This document shows, piece after piece, positions 46,890-58,687 of a stretch of 64,000 nucleotides of DNA (the stretch's first letter is position 1; each line of letters begins with the position of its first letter). Where the stretch lies: contig OZ035962.1 in NCBI GenBank assembly GCA_964034945.1, forward strand, positions 99,575,784 to 99,639,783, given 5' to 3'. The DNA comes from Chrysopilus asiliformis (Eukaryota > Arthropoda > Insecta > Diptera > Rhagionidae). The position numbers and the translations under genes were made by a program. The notes beneath the pieces are model-generated. The model did not search any database. It saw nothing but the letters and a program-made list of their open reading frames with translations, and was not told the origin of the DNA.

Positions 46890-48430
46890 GTACCTCAATT
46901 CTTTCCTGAAATTTTGATAGAATTTTCACTGTTAAATAGTTTATGCATTGTTCATGGATATTTTTTTTCCATAAAATCGACATCTCTTATTTATATAACC
47001 CACTTTCTCGGTTATATCCTGAACATTTAGAGAAATTTTGTAAGGGTTTTCTTCCTCTACCCGGCGGTGGCTCCGCCTTTGCTATCACTTAGGCCCTGAT
47101 TATTGCAGGAGCAATGCCGGGTTCAATTTGCGCACACTATATTGAATGCATTAAATCGGGTGTCCACTTATTTCATGTAAGTTTATTTATCCAAATGATA
47201 AATCACAATTCCGATTAAATATCCTTTTCGGGTCAAGGACGATTTTATTAATTATATCGCTTGATATTTTCTAAAATATCTGACCTTGCATTTATGGAAT
47301 AAAAGTATTTGTTTCAATTCAAGTGCATAAGTAACATTCTCCTACACGAAAATCAATGATCCTGAGGAGCAGACAATTCAATTGCATTTTAAAATTTTAT
47401 TTCATTTAATACGATCTGACATGAACAGCTCTTGGTTAGCGAATGAACAGAGATAAAGGTGTTTTAATCAATTTATGTGCAGTTTCAATAAATCTATAAG
47501 GTCAATTTCATTTCCAGATAACAATTTGCACTCATTATAGGAAAAGTTTTTCAATGCGGTACGCCTAAGCAGAATATTGACAAATGTTTTAATCTATAGA
47601 GGTGTAATAAAAAAAACCATAATGACCTTTCTAATTAATGGTATCGAACTCATATGTATTTGTATTGTAATTTCCAGTATTTGATCACTTAATTCAGTTA
47701 GATAAGAATTTTCAATTCCAATCGACATAAACTCGAATTGCCTGATAGTTGAAGTAGGGCGACAGACACAGAATGTTTGCGTGTTTTGAGATTGAATAGA
47801 CTTAAGAAAATGCTGCTAATTTATTGCTATTTATTTAATTTCGATGTAAATTAATGATTAATACTCGATATAATTAATGTGGCAGGTGTCCCTATAGTAA
47901 CTTAATTAAGTGGTCAGAGGTTAATCGAATATACGAGAAAGTACAGCCAAATAAATGAATAAAACAACACAGTCAGACATATTGATTCTTATAATATTGT
48001 GCGAGTGAAAATGTATATATTTATAATAACTACTAGAGAAAATATATTCAATACAGAAACATGACATTTCGGGTCATACAAAATTTAAATACATTTTTAG
48101 CGTCATCAAATTTAACCCACATTTCTGGTCCAAAGTTTGTTGTGAGATTTTTTGCGAATGTCGATGTAAAAAAAGCAGATTTTTTGTACATCTCAGGTAG
48201 CCATTTGTCATTAAAAATAAAAGCAAAATTAAAGCGTTGAGAGCTTTTGCGTAATTAACTTTTATTTAGTACACGCTTTTAATGTTTTTTATTTTTTTGT
48301 TCTTTTGTTTTTATATTTGTATGTTATTATTTTTAGTCGACCTTTTTATTTTTTCCTGAGTTATTTTTCAACGCTCATTAATGATTTCAAAGAAAAAAAA
48401 CTGATGTGAACAGCACATGATTTTCTTATA
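46890..48430. other. No feature recognised
   Basis: AT-rich DNA with no coding block, hairpin or tandem repeat of note. Confidence 0.35.
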
Positions 48431-48437
48431 TAAAATC

Positions 48438-48515
48438 CACAGAGCTTCTATAGAACAGAGGTTAAAATCACACTGAGCGACAAAAATATAACCTCTGTTC
48501 TATAGAAGCTCTGTG
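48438..48515. mobile_element. Minimal hairpin MITE (78 bp)
   Basis: CACAGAGCTTCTATAGAACA, continuing GAGGTTA, is exactly inverted as TAACCTC...GCTCTGTG around a loop of about 24 bases. TAAAATC lies on both sides (48431-48437 and 48516-48522), a 7-base target duplication that shows it transposed as this unit. Confidence 0.82.
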
Positions 48516-48621
48516 TAAAATCTACGTTTTTGCGCAATTTACGAGTACCAGACAAATAAAATTTTAATTTATGTAAAAAAGTGATTTTCTTTACAAAATC
48601 TAAAATATCTCGTTAACAGTA

Positions 48622-49439
48622 GGGTAGACCGGAACTAGTAGACCCACTTTTTATAATCTACTTTATAAAAGTTTTCCTGTAATTATTTCAGGTGCAGTAA
48701 AGACGTTTTTGGTTGGTTTATTCAATTGTGTTTCTTAGTCAATCTTTTATTTTGACTAATTATAAGTGTTTCAAATATTTTTTTTCATTTTAAAAAAAGT
48801 TGTTCGATGAGTCGATTAACCCCGTGTCTGGGGCTTGTTGACTCTGTGAACGGGGTTATTTGACTCTATACTTCTTATGGGGAAAATGTGTTGGAACATA
48901 TTAAAAAATTATAATAATTCTGAAAAAATATATTCTTTAAAAAATTAATAACATTTTAGATTAACATAAATAAAATTGCATCTAATTTAAAAAAATAAAA
49001 TTAATTAACAAAAAAATATAGGTAATTCATATCAAGTCATTTAACCCCAGTATACTGTGAGTCAACTAGCCCCAAGCCGCCATTTTTTTTTAACACACTC
49101 GTGAAAAAAAATGAAAAAGTATGGATCAGAAAATGCTTCACTAACTTGTTAACTCATACATAAATTTTCACTTGAAATCACTGACGAGTTCAATACAATG
49201 AAAGTGTAAGCTACAAAACAATTTAATTAACAAGAAAAAAGATTACTCACACGCTTAAAATTTCGTTTTTTCCCCTCACAGTTCGTTCCAAGAGCACTGT
49301 GGTCTAACGACGTTGGTTCACTGATAGCTGTCAGTCGACTGAATAAACAGTCCAATTCACGCAGGTTTGTTCTCAACCGTGGTTGACTTAACTGCAATGA
49401 GTCTACTTACCCCTATAGCCAACTAGCCCCGGTCAGCCC
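48622..49439. mobile_element. Non-autonomous TA-inserting element with GACCGG ends (818 bp)
   Basis: The left GGGTAGACCGGAACTAGTAG is mirrored by the right CCGGTCAGCCC block (CTAGCCCCGGTCAGCCC). TA flanks are at 48620-48621 and 49440-49441. GTCAACTAGCCCC/GGGGCTTGTTGACTC-type words recur inside. No transposase frame. Confidence 0.75.
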
Positions 49440-49444
49440 TACAA

Positions 49445-50170
49445 GATATCAATTTTCGCTAAAAAGCAAAAAATGTAAAGAATTTTATTACCTTTAATTC
49501 TGTCTTTAACAGTTTTTTTTTCGAAAAGCTGTTAGTTTTCAAAGAATTGACATTCTTCTAAAAAAATCCACACAAAATTTGATTGTAATCGGATGATTCG
49601 TTTGGAAGATACAGTGATTTAAAATGTGTGATTTTCCCAACATCAAGTGGTTATCATTTTATAACGGTACATTTCCGACACCCACGTCTTCAATCTCGAC
49701 GCAGGCTATCCAAAAAAAAAATTTACTTGTAATTCGGCTTCCGCCAAGGCAAAGTCTTACCACGACGTTTTAACTATTGTTTTATTTTCCCCCTAAAATT
49801 TCGCTCAGCTCAATTCGCAGGCTCCCTTGATGTATGTACCCTAGCTTATTATTAAATAACGAAAGCAAATTCACATTTTTATACGTACAATATGAATAAT
49901 TGTCTAATAAATTGATTTTGTTGGATTTTCGACTGAAATTTACATCACAATGTTTATAAAAATTCTTTAAAAAAATCAGCAACGCAAAATTAAATTTTAA
50001 ATCATAATTTATTCACTCCGTTTTTGGGGGTTATAGAAAATCGATTTTTTTTGCTCTCATGATCTGCTAATCCTAATTTCATAATTCTCCTCTCTGGTGA
50101 TAGAACTTACACTTGTTGGTACATATACTGCCAAGCAGAAATGGGATCGCAACATTTCCATGATTTTCAT
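49445..50170. other. No feature recognised
   Basis: AT-rich; short frames only. Confidence 0.35.
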
Positions 50171-50174
50171 ATAA

Positions 50175-50298
50175 GGCCCTATCACAGAATCCGATACGAA
50201 TGGTTCGGATCGTAAACTCAATGTTGTTGTTAGTGTTTTATAGCAACAACATTGAGTTTACGATCCGAACCATTCATATCGGATTCTGTGATAGGGCC
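50175..50298. mobile_element. Hairpin MITE (124 bp)
   Basis: GGCCCTATCACAGAATCCGA and the following 35 bases or so are inverted in the right half with one mismatch; the loop is about 14 bases. Flanks are TA-rich, so a TA duplication is possible but not provable. Confidence 0.8.
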
Positions 50299-50304
50299 TA
50301 TAGA

Positions 50305-51745
50305 GTATAAATACCCAGTGGATCCTTGTAAACGGGACGTAATTTACAAGTAACTGCCGCTAAAGTTCATTCTTCACTGCAGCATGTAAATCTTGTAACA
50401 GGATTTTGCTTTCGAGGGCGAAACGGAAAATGCGATGAAAATAAATTAAAAATTTGAAATTTTTTCCAAGAAAGGGAAGTACGAAAAAAAAAATTGAATA
50501 AAATTGAAATTGATTGATGGTGAATCAATTGATAGCAAAAGGTGGTCGGGCGAATAAAGATGTGGCGCATATGACATATTTTGGTATTGAGTCCTAGTTC
50601 TTGTGGCGGCTGGAATGTCAGAAACGAGTGAAAGGAGTGATAGAAACGAAACACACGTGCGTAAAAATTGTAAATGCGTCTTCAATATAAGTGAAATTGC
50701 CTCCTATTAGGCATCCTGTACAACAACAAAAAAAAAACTCCTAAAATGAAAACGGAAGAAGCTCCATGGTTTTTTACACGCACTTTCCTCTACTCTCCCA
50801 ATATATTTCTAGGCTATAAATATTCGCGATGGATATCAAGAAGAGTACATATTTTCTACAAAATGATTCTGCCATCGTTAGATATCCTGTCATATCTTTA
50901 TGTTTGCCGCACGTCTTTTACGTTTAGCCAAGTAACAAGGCTACCAGCCAACGCAATAAAAAAATAAAAGGACAGAAACGAAAGAAGCCTGAAGCCAATA
51001 AAAGTCTTTGGTGGATTTATGATGGTGATAAGCCCCCACAGGGACAGATTTTCATTTAAATACGCACATCGTGGAAGAATGAAAGCTTAAATGGATTACA
51101 TAATCTGATAATCGCATACAATGTTTTGTTTGCATTAAAGAAAATGGATCTGGACGACGCAAATATCACATGTGTCACAACTCGTTTTCAATAAAGACAA
51201 CATCCGGGAAATGTGATCAAGCCGAAAATACTGTTTAATAAAATGCTAATTCATTGACGTTAATCATGTAAGGAAAATGTTAACAATATTACCTGAATCG
51301 CAGGTTTAATACATAATTAAAATGGCTTTATTATTAGCTTCCGTGGAAAGGTAAATTCATATTTTAAATCATAAATAATTAAGTATTATTATACAAATTA
51401 GCATACCCTATGTTCAAACAGGAAATCATAGTTTGTTTTGACAAAAAATAACATTTTATCTATTTTTTTGTGATTCAGTATTCTCAAACACGATCGCATT
51501 TTTAAATATTTATTCCAATTGAACAAAATCGGCCATAAAATGTACCACAATCTGCAAACTCACTTCAATATTAGCAGCGCTATTGTGGTTTCAGTCTGAA
51601 ACGAGGTGGAAAAACTCATGCGTGAGATTTCTCGCCTATTCATTTCCACTTCACCTTTGAACAATTCGGTAATGTGATTTACCAAGTGAAATTTATTGCA
51701 TAGTTAATTCAAATCTATTACTGAATATCAGAAATTTAAATCTCA
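50305..51745. other. No gene recognised
   Basis: Short open frames (50367-50685 on -, 50746-50967 on +) without motifs; AT-rich background. Confidence 0.35.
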
Positions 51746-51751
51746 AACTTG

Positions 51752-52353
51752 TTATACCCGTATGGTGAAACCAAAGGGTATATTAACTTTGCCTTACCGT
51801 TTGTAACGCCAAGATCCCGTCATCACACATAAAAATGAATTACACCAGTGTGTTTAGAATGATAAAAATAATTAATTTCTGCATGTCCGTCCGTCTGTCC
51901 GTCTGTCTGTCCGTCTGTCTGTCCGTCTGTCCGTCTGTCCGTCTGTCTGTCCGTCTGTCTGTCTGTGGCGCGGATTTCGGGCGCAAGGATTGAGCTAGAG
52001 ACTTGAAATTTTGCGCAGATCCGTTTTTCGTAAAATGCGAGGCTAAGTTCGTTAATGGGCAAAAATGGACCATTAGGGGGGGTACCCCCCATACGAACTA
52101 AAACGGTTTTTGTGAATATCTCGAAAACGGTGCATCTTATCAAAAAAGTCTAAGAACAAAAGTTATTTAGGATATGATTCTACATAAAACTTCCATACAT
52201 CAAAATCCGATTGGAATAAATTTTAAAAAATCTTATTGGAAAGTTTGACTTCAAATTGGAATTTCGGTATAACTGTTCGAATTTTGATACGAATATCACC
52301 ATACGGGTCTCCAATGATTGCCAGATTGGCAATTATAGCTTTTGTTATGTTTT
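51752..52353 (+). mobile_element. (GTCY)n mini-me/DINE-like repeat, copy 3 (full length)
   Basis: Complete copy of about 600 bases with the longest tetranucleotide tract of the family (about 51882-51965). The start TTATACCCGTATGG and the end TTTTGTTATGTTTTT are both present. Confidence 0.85.
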
Positions 52354-52519
52354 TTACTTGCTGTTTTGCAAATTTTAACTGAATTCAAGCAAGACAGTTA
52401 CATTTTTTTTGTATTATAACCAATATAAAGGATTCCTTAGATCTAAGTGTGGTGTTTTAGCATTTTCTTGCACTTTTGATTACATATAAAATTCCACATA
52501 TAAAATTTAGTACCAGGAA

Positions 52520-53397
52520 GACCGAGCCATGCTCGGCGACCTCAAAATCCTACTTTTGCTGATTTTTGGGGAAAAACTAAATTCACATTATCTTTACAGA
52601 GCTTTTCCAAAGTTTTTAAATTCCCGACTTAGAAAGCTAGAACTAAAACTAACGCGTCATAACAAAATTTCATAGAAATCGGTTGAGTGTTTATTGAGTA
52701 ATCGCTGTCACCGATTTTTGAAACGTTGTTTTGAGACACCAGGTGAGGGTTATCGAGGGGAGGCAAAAGTCAGGTTTGTAGTGGAAAAAACGAAAGCCCT
52801 TAGCCCCCTTAGTCATACTGTAAAGTTTCATTAAGATCGGACCACCCAATTCGAAGACACCAGGCGAGGGGTATCGAGGGGAGGCAAAAGTCAGGTCTGT
52901 AGTGGTAAAAACGGAATCCCTTAGCCCCCTTAGTAATACTGTAAAGTTTCATTCAGATCGGACCATCCAATTCGAAGATACCAGGCGAGGGGTATCGGGA
53001 GGAGGGAAAATTCAAGTTTGTAGTGATAAAATCGAAAGCCCTTAGCCCCCTTAGTAATACTGTAAAGTTTCATTAAGATCGGACCACCCAATTCGAAGAC
53101 ACCAGCCGAGGGGTATTCAGGGGGAGGCAAAAGTCAGGTTTGTGGTGAAAAAATCGAAAGCCCTTAGCCCCCTTAGTAATACTGTAAAGTTTCATTAAAA
53201 TCGGACCACCCAATTCGAAGATAACAGGCGAGGGGTAACGAGGGGAATTTTTTCAGAGGTGAGACCTATCTAGATCGATTCCTTGTCCCCGAAAATCCCT
53301 AACCTACAAGTTTCGGGAAAATCGTCAGGCGGGTTTTCGAGATCGTTTGTGCAGACAGGCAGACAGACATTCCTCGTATTATATTATAGGATAACAG
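52520..53397 (-). mobile_element. GTCT-bearing Helentron-like repeat with four to five 121-base units
   Basis: Read on the - strand: start CCTATAATATAATACGAGGA (53394), a (GTCT)n tract, TCTCGAAAACCCGCCTGACG, then units anchored on + by GTAGTGG-type words at 52778, 52899, 53020 and 53142 (spacing 121, 121, 122). It ends near a stem CCGAGC-CAT-GCTCGG at about 52535-52549. This 5' block, microsatellite, tandem units and 3' hairpin order is the DINE-1/Helentron layout. The same family is at 9341-9815. Confidence 0.75.
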
Positions 53398-53399
53398 CT

Positions 53400-54105
53400 T
53401 CTCTCTGGCTGGCAGTTACTTTCTTCTAGCCAAATATTTGCAGAATTTAATTTCAATTAGACTCGAATAAAACCAATAGCATTAAAACTAACTGTTTTTG
53501 CATTCATTTATTTTGCTCAAATAAACTCACTTTTCGTTTCCACGCCCAAAATAGTTGGCGGATTATTTGGCATTTTGAGGTGAGATATTTCACGGTGTAA
53601 CATAAGTCTCACGTATTTGCGATCACACTATAAAATAATGAAAAAACTCACTTATTCGGTTTTCTCACACAAAAATGTTTCTCACTTGGCAATCACAATA
53701 CCGCTGCAGCTGTGATCAACACATAACTTCCTCACTAATATTTAGTTTCGAAAAAAATGTTATTGTAAAAAATTTTTTTTTTTTCAAATATCTCGAGAAC
53801 AGTTAAAGATAGGTAAAAAACGTTCAAGGGAAAAATTGCAGGAAATTTTATTTCTTTCGAATTTGGTTATATGAATTTTTTCATAATAGCGCATAGTTTC
53901 CGAGAAATTTTCAAAAAACCAACTTTTTGAACAAAAAAAAAATTGTATGCGAGGTACCCGTACGATTTTTGTAAAACTTATTTATAGAAAATTTCATGAC
54001 GGTAGCTCAACGCGTTCTCGAGTTATTCAATATTGATAGACACATAGATAGACACATAGACATCCTCATAATTTTGCCTGAAACGAACTTCGTACTCATC
54101 ACAAA
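53400..54105. other. No gene recognised
   Basis: AT-rich. A small tandem AGACACATAGAT lies near 54034-54060 just before (GTCY)n copy 4. Confidence 0.35.
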
Positions 54106-54107
54106 TT

Positions 54108-54471
54108 TATACCCGTATGGTGAAACCAAAGGGTATATTAACTTTGCCTTACCGTTTGTAACGCCAAGATCCCGTCATCACACACAAAAATGAATTACAC
54201 CAGTGTGCTTAGAATGATAAAAATAATTAATTACTGCATGTCCGTCCGTCTGTCTGTCTGTCCGTCCGTCTGTGGCGCGGATTGCGGGCGCACGGATTGA
54301 GCTACAGACTTGAAATTTTGCGCAGATCCGTTTTTCGTAAAATGCGAGGCTAGGTTCGTTCATGGGCAAAAATGGACCATACGAACGAAAACGTTTTTTG
54401 CGAATATCTCGAAAACGGTGCATCTTATCAAAAAAGTGCAAGAACAAAAGTTATTTAGGATACTATTTTCG
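54108..54471 (+). mobile_element. (GTCY)n mini-me/DINE-like repeat, copy 4 (3' truncated)
   Basis: It has the family start, a tract at 54240-54274 and the GGCTAGGTTCG block. It lacks the GGGGGGTACCCCCC block and stops after GTTATTTAGGATACTA, losing the last 200 bases or so of the family. Confidence 0.82.
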
Positions 54472-54479
54472 TAAGAGTT

Positions 54480-55650
54480 TTTTCTTCTTTAACACTTTGA
54501 CTGCCATGGCTATCATTTTTAATAGCCAGTTATGCTTCCTTGGATCCATGTCTATCGTATTTGATAGTCAGTGATGTGTCCCTGGGGACTATGACTTGCA
54601 AAAACTTTATAGCTATATGTTAAGAACAGCACAAATCACAAAGAAAATGTATTGGCATTTTTTAAACATTTGCAAAATTGTTTGGGCCTCAACGTATTAA
54701 ATAAAAATTCTGCGTGACGAATTTTAGGTGTTTTTATTCGCAAAAAAATTTGCCAATATCAAAACTTCAGCGAGTGTCATTTTTCTTGTGGAAATGAGGC
54801 ATAAGAAAAAAATACAGTAGAACCTAGCGGGTTCACAAACCGAAGCGTTCACATATCGACAGTTCCACTGTGAAAGATTTCTTTTGATATTGTATTTTAT
54901 TGTAGTAACTTTATTGCAATAACTTTCCTTTCTTTCAAAAAAAAACTTTTTTAGTTTTGTTCAATTGCAATTTTTAGTCACATTTCAAGAATATTTTATT
55001 TTTAAACTGCCATAGAAAGTAACAAAAATAAAATTCTTACTAGATATCTTAAGTACTGTCATAAATTAAGAGTAAACAACAACCAAAAAAAATTCTAAGT
55101 GCTTAAACTCATTTAAAATGGACAAAATCTATTAAGTTGAGTTTCTTGTTTTCACAATTTTAATAAGTAATGACTATACACTTTACGAAGTCCATTAAAA
55201 TCTCACCTAGTTGCGAATATTGGCCGTTTTCTGTAGACACTTCAAAGTCATTTAGACACCATTAAAAACTCACTAGAGCGTCATTAGATTCGCAATTGCT
55301 CAAGAAGTCAACAGGAAGTAAATAGAAATACAAGCAAAAGGAAGTTTTTGGTACTATGCCTTTTTTAATCTTATAAAACCCTTAAATTGCGTACATTTTT
55401 GTCCTTTTGTTTGCATTTGAATCAATTTTTTGTTGTTGTTAAATTTGATAACAAAAGGTGGTGCAATTTGAGGGTTTTTTTACCATATAAAAAAATACTT
55501 GCAGAATTTGAAAAATGGAAAACAAGAATATTTTATTAGGTAAAATTAAGTACTCAAGAAATAATTCAAATTAGTATAAACAAGAGACTGTATCTACGAC
55601 AGACTGAGGGTCACTTTTCTCCCCCGAAAAGCCGCTAAAGAAAACACAGG
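54480..55650. other. No gene; single pogo-like end at 54825
   Basis: TA then CAGTAGAACCTAGCGGGTTC at 54825 has the form of a pogo/Tigger terminus, but no matching right end was found within the next kilobase. It is probably a solo or truncated end. Confidence 0.4.
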
Positions 55651-55655
55651 TTTTT

Positions 55656-56228
55656 TATATCCGTATGGTGAAACCAAAGGGTATATTAGATTTGCCTTAC
55701 CGTTTGTAACGCCAAGATCCCGTCATCACACAAAAAAATGAATTACACCAGTGTGTTTAGAATGATAAAAAAAATTGAATTTAGCATGTCCGTCCGTCTG
55801 TCCGTCCGTCCGTCTGTCCGTCCGTCTGTCCGTCTGTCTGTCTGTGGCGCGGATTGCGGGCGCACGGATTGAGCTAGAGACTTGAAATTTTATGCAAATC
55901 CATTTTTCGTAAAATGCGAGGCTAAGTTCGTTCATGGGCAAAAATGGACCATTAGGGGGGGTACCCCCCATACGAACGAAAACGTTTTTTGTGAATATCT
56001 AAAAAACGGTATATTCTATTAAAAAAGTGCAAGAATAAAAGTTATTTAGGATATGATTCTACATAAAATTCCCATACATCAAAATCCGATTGGAATAAAT
56101 TTTAAAAAATCCCATTGAAAAGTTTGACTTCATAGTGGAATTTTGGTACAACTGTTCGCCGTTCTCTTAAATCACCATACGGGTTTTCAATAATTGCCAG
56201 ATTGTCAATTATAGCTTTTGTTATGTTT
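55656..56228 (+). mobile_element. (GTCY)n mini-me/DINE-like repeat, copy 5 (full length)
   Basis: It starts TTATATCCGTATGGTGAAAC and ends AGCTTTTGTTATGTTTTT; the tract is at 55787-55842. A small rearrangement is present near 56155-56175, where the GAATTTTGATACGAATATC block of other copies is replaced. Confidence 0.84.
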
Positions 56229-56234
56229 TTGAAG

Positions 56235-57190
56235 AGGTGTCACTGGAAATCGTCACATGCACAAAGTAATACCATAAAGAACTCATTTGTCCCATTTCTT
56301 TAGGTTAAGTATTTTAAAAGTCAGATTTGTTTAAACATATAACAGCACATATACCTCCTGTTCCGGGTCGAAAATGTTAAATTATATTAATTATATTGAA
56401 ATATGATGGAATTATATTTATACAATTTATTATTCAAAACGAGTTAAATTATTCAAAATAATTTAATTCAGAATAAAATTTAAATTCCAAATGTGGACGA
56501 TATGTGTAGACAAAATAATAGTAAATCAATAGGACGATTAGGAATAAATTCAACTGAATTGGCATTTGGAGATTAGAAAGCCGGATAATTCGGCCAATAT
56601 ACGAGAATTCATTTGACCAATTCATCACTACGCGCCAATGATTTTGCAGCAAATTGCAAATGTCATCATGTGAAAAGTTGCTCGGTTCCCATCGTTTAAC
56701 AGAAGTGTGATATCCAGTATTAAAACGAAAAGTTCCCAAGGAGATTCCATGAAATTCGATGCCGTTGATTATACACACGAAGCTTCATAAATGCGAAGCA
56801 CAAATGTTGAGCCTATATCCATGGAATGGTATTGAGAATATAATTGCACACAATTGACTAAATTGGAGTATATTGCTGGGTACATGAAAACCCCATATTT
56901 AACGTATAAAGCGGCCGTATTTCCATGTACCATTATTAATCTGGTCAGTTTTCACTATCCCTTAAAAATAGTTCAGTGGTTAACAGGCAAAGTCTATAAA
57001 TATTTATTGCTCTACTATGGAACATCATAAAATTTCGGGGTTGAGATTGGGTAGTTTTTCCATTGCTAAAGGACCAAAATTTAAAAGAAAAACGAAATTT
57101 TGAATGTTTAATTAACAGTAAAAGATAACTATTGTATTTTTACAAGACAAAAATGTCGGCAATTTTATTATGTTTAATTCTTATTTGAAC
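56235..57190. other. No gene identified; one unassigned open frame
   Basis: A 109-codon - strand frame (56778-56449) starts MCIINGIEFHGISLGTFRF and has a hydrophobic stretch LNLFLIVLLIYYYFVY near its end. There is no family resemblance, no neighbouring exon and no repeat explanation. It could be chance. Confidence 0.2.
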
Positions 57191-57193
57191 ATG

Positions 57194-57439
57194 CAGTCAA
57201 AGTCTTCTAATTCGAATTGTCTGCTGCCATCAAAATCGTTTCGAGTTAGAGGAATTTCGAGTTAGAGAAATTGAAACAATTTTTTTTTTAAATACATGTA
57301 TATTTATTCGTTTTTAGAAGTTTGTAAAACAAACTGTGGAGAGCGCAAAAAAATTGAAGGGAGCGCAAAAAGAGGTTAAAAAATTCGTGTTAGAGGAAAA
57401 TTCGAATTACAGGGATTTAGAGTTAGAAGACTTTGACTG
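57194..57439. mobile_element. pogo/Tigger-like MITE (246 bp)
   Basis: CAGTCAAAGTCTTCTAATTC at the left and GAGTTAGAAGACTTTGACTG at the right are inverted. The right flank is TA and the left flank TG. Words like TTCGAGTTAGAGGAA recur inside. The + frame at 57336-57527 crosses the right end and is not a gene. Confidence 0.78.
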
Positions 57440-57828
57440 TATTTTCAGAAAAATCACTATTTTAGAAGAAAGTCAAATTTGCTCCACCCGAAAACCGCAA
57501 GTTTTCGAGATAAATGCGGAAAACTAAAATTTAAGAAACGTGGGAAAATCTTTAGAACACTTGGCACTATCAAATTCTAGTATGAGACAAAGTTTCGGAA
57601 AAAAAAATTATTATCTCCCCAACATTATACAGTGAGTTTTAAAATTTGAAATTGAAATTATACGCAGCAACATAATTTTTAATTGAAAATGACAAAAAAA
57701 AATGGAGAAATTGTTAGAAATAATACAGAAAAGTCACACAAAATGTGTAAAATTATTTAAATACAGGAGGATCTTCATAAGTCGAACATTCCAAAAGTCG
57801 AATTATTTACTAATTGGAACTGCCCTTT

Positions 57829-58115
57829 TTATACCCGTATGGTGAAACCAAAGGGTATATTAAACTTGCCTTACCGTTTGTAACGCCAAGATCGTGTCAT
57901 CACACACAAAAATGAATTACACCAGTGTGTTTAGAATGATAAAAAAAAATTGAATTTTGCATGTCCGCCCGTCCGTCCGTCCGTCTGTGGCGCGGATTAC
58001 GGGCGCACGGATTGAGCTAGAGACTTGAAATTTTGCGCAGATTCGTTTTTCGTAAAATGGAAGGCTAAGCTCGTTAATGGGCAAAAATGGACCATTAGGG
58101 GAGGTACCCCCTAAT
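57829..58115 (+). mobile_element. (GTCY)n mini-me/DINE-like repeat, copy 6 (3' truncated)
   Basis: It has the family start and a short tract (57962-57986), and ends within the GAGGTACCCCCTAA block, so roughly half the unit is missing. Confidence 0.82.
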
Positions 58116-58384
58116 ACACGGAATTTGTATTATTTTAAATTAATAATAAATATGGAATAAACGACGTATGTACTTAAGCGTCATCGTGCGCTTCCAATGA
58201 AGTCGTCTACACATTGATCGAATCATTAGCTCAAGTAAACACAGTCGCATCGTTTGTGAAAACCCGATTCACCAGTCTAGCTGGTGTTTCATAAATATGT
58301 TTCTTCTAGTATGCGCGTCTTAAGTCTTAGTAAAGGCAATCACCCCAAAATGTCTTGGCGATCCACCGGTCGATCGCGATCGAC

Positions 58385-58530
58385 TTAATGCCCATTCCTG
58401 CTCTATATGATATATCATATAGGAGTATATTAGATTTAATATACCTTTTGTAACGCATCGAACCAATCATCGGACATAAAAAATAAACTAAGATTTTGGA
58501 TTTCCGCATGTATTTCCGTCTGTCTGTCTA
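58385..58530 (+). repeat. Fragment of another GTCT-bearing repeat family
   Basis: ATATGATATATCATAT (a 16-base palindrome) is followed by TATACCTTTTGTAACGCATCG, which resembles the (GTCY)n family layout but differs in sequence, and a short GTCTGTCTGTC tract near 58519. Confidence 0.5.
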
Positions 58531-58687
58531 AGTATTTATGTTATTTTTTATGCTTTTATTTCGCTTTAGTTTCTCATACATCGTGCCCAAAAATTGATTT
58601 TTTTCCTTTTTAGTAAATGTACCAAGAAACTTGTTTTATTCTCACATTTTTTTTTTACGTTTTTAGACATTTTGTATTTCATTAGTA

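Noticed and set aside
57336..57527. 63-codon frame rich in E and K
   Set aside because: It crosses the right end of a pogo-like MITE and has no motif.
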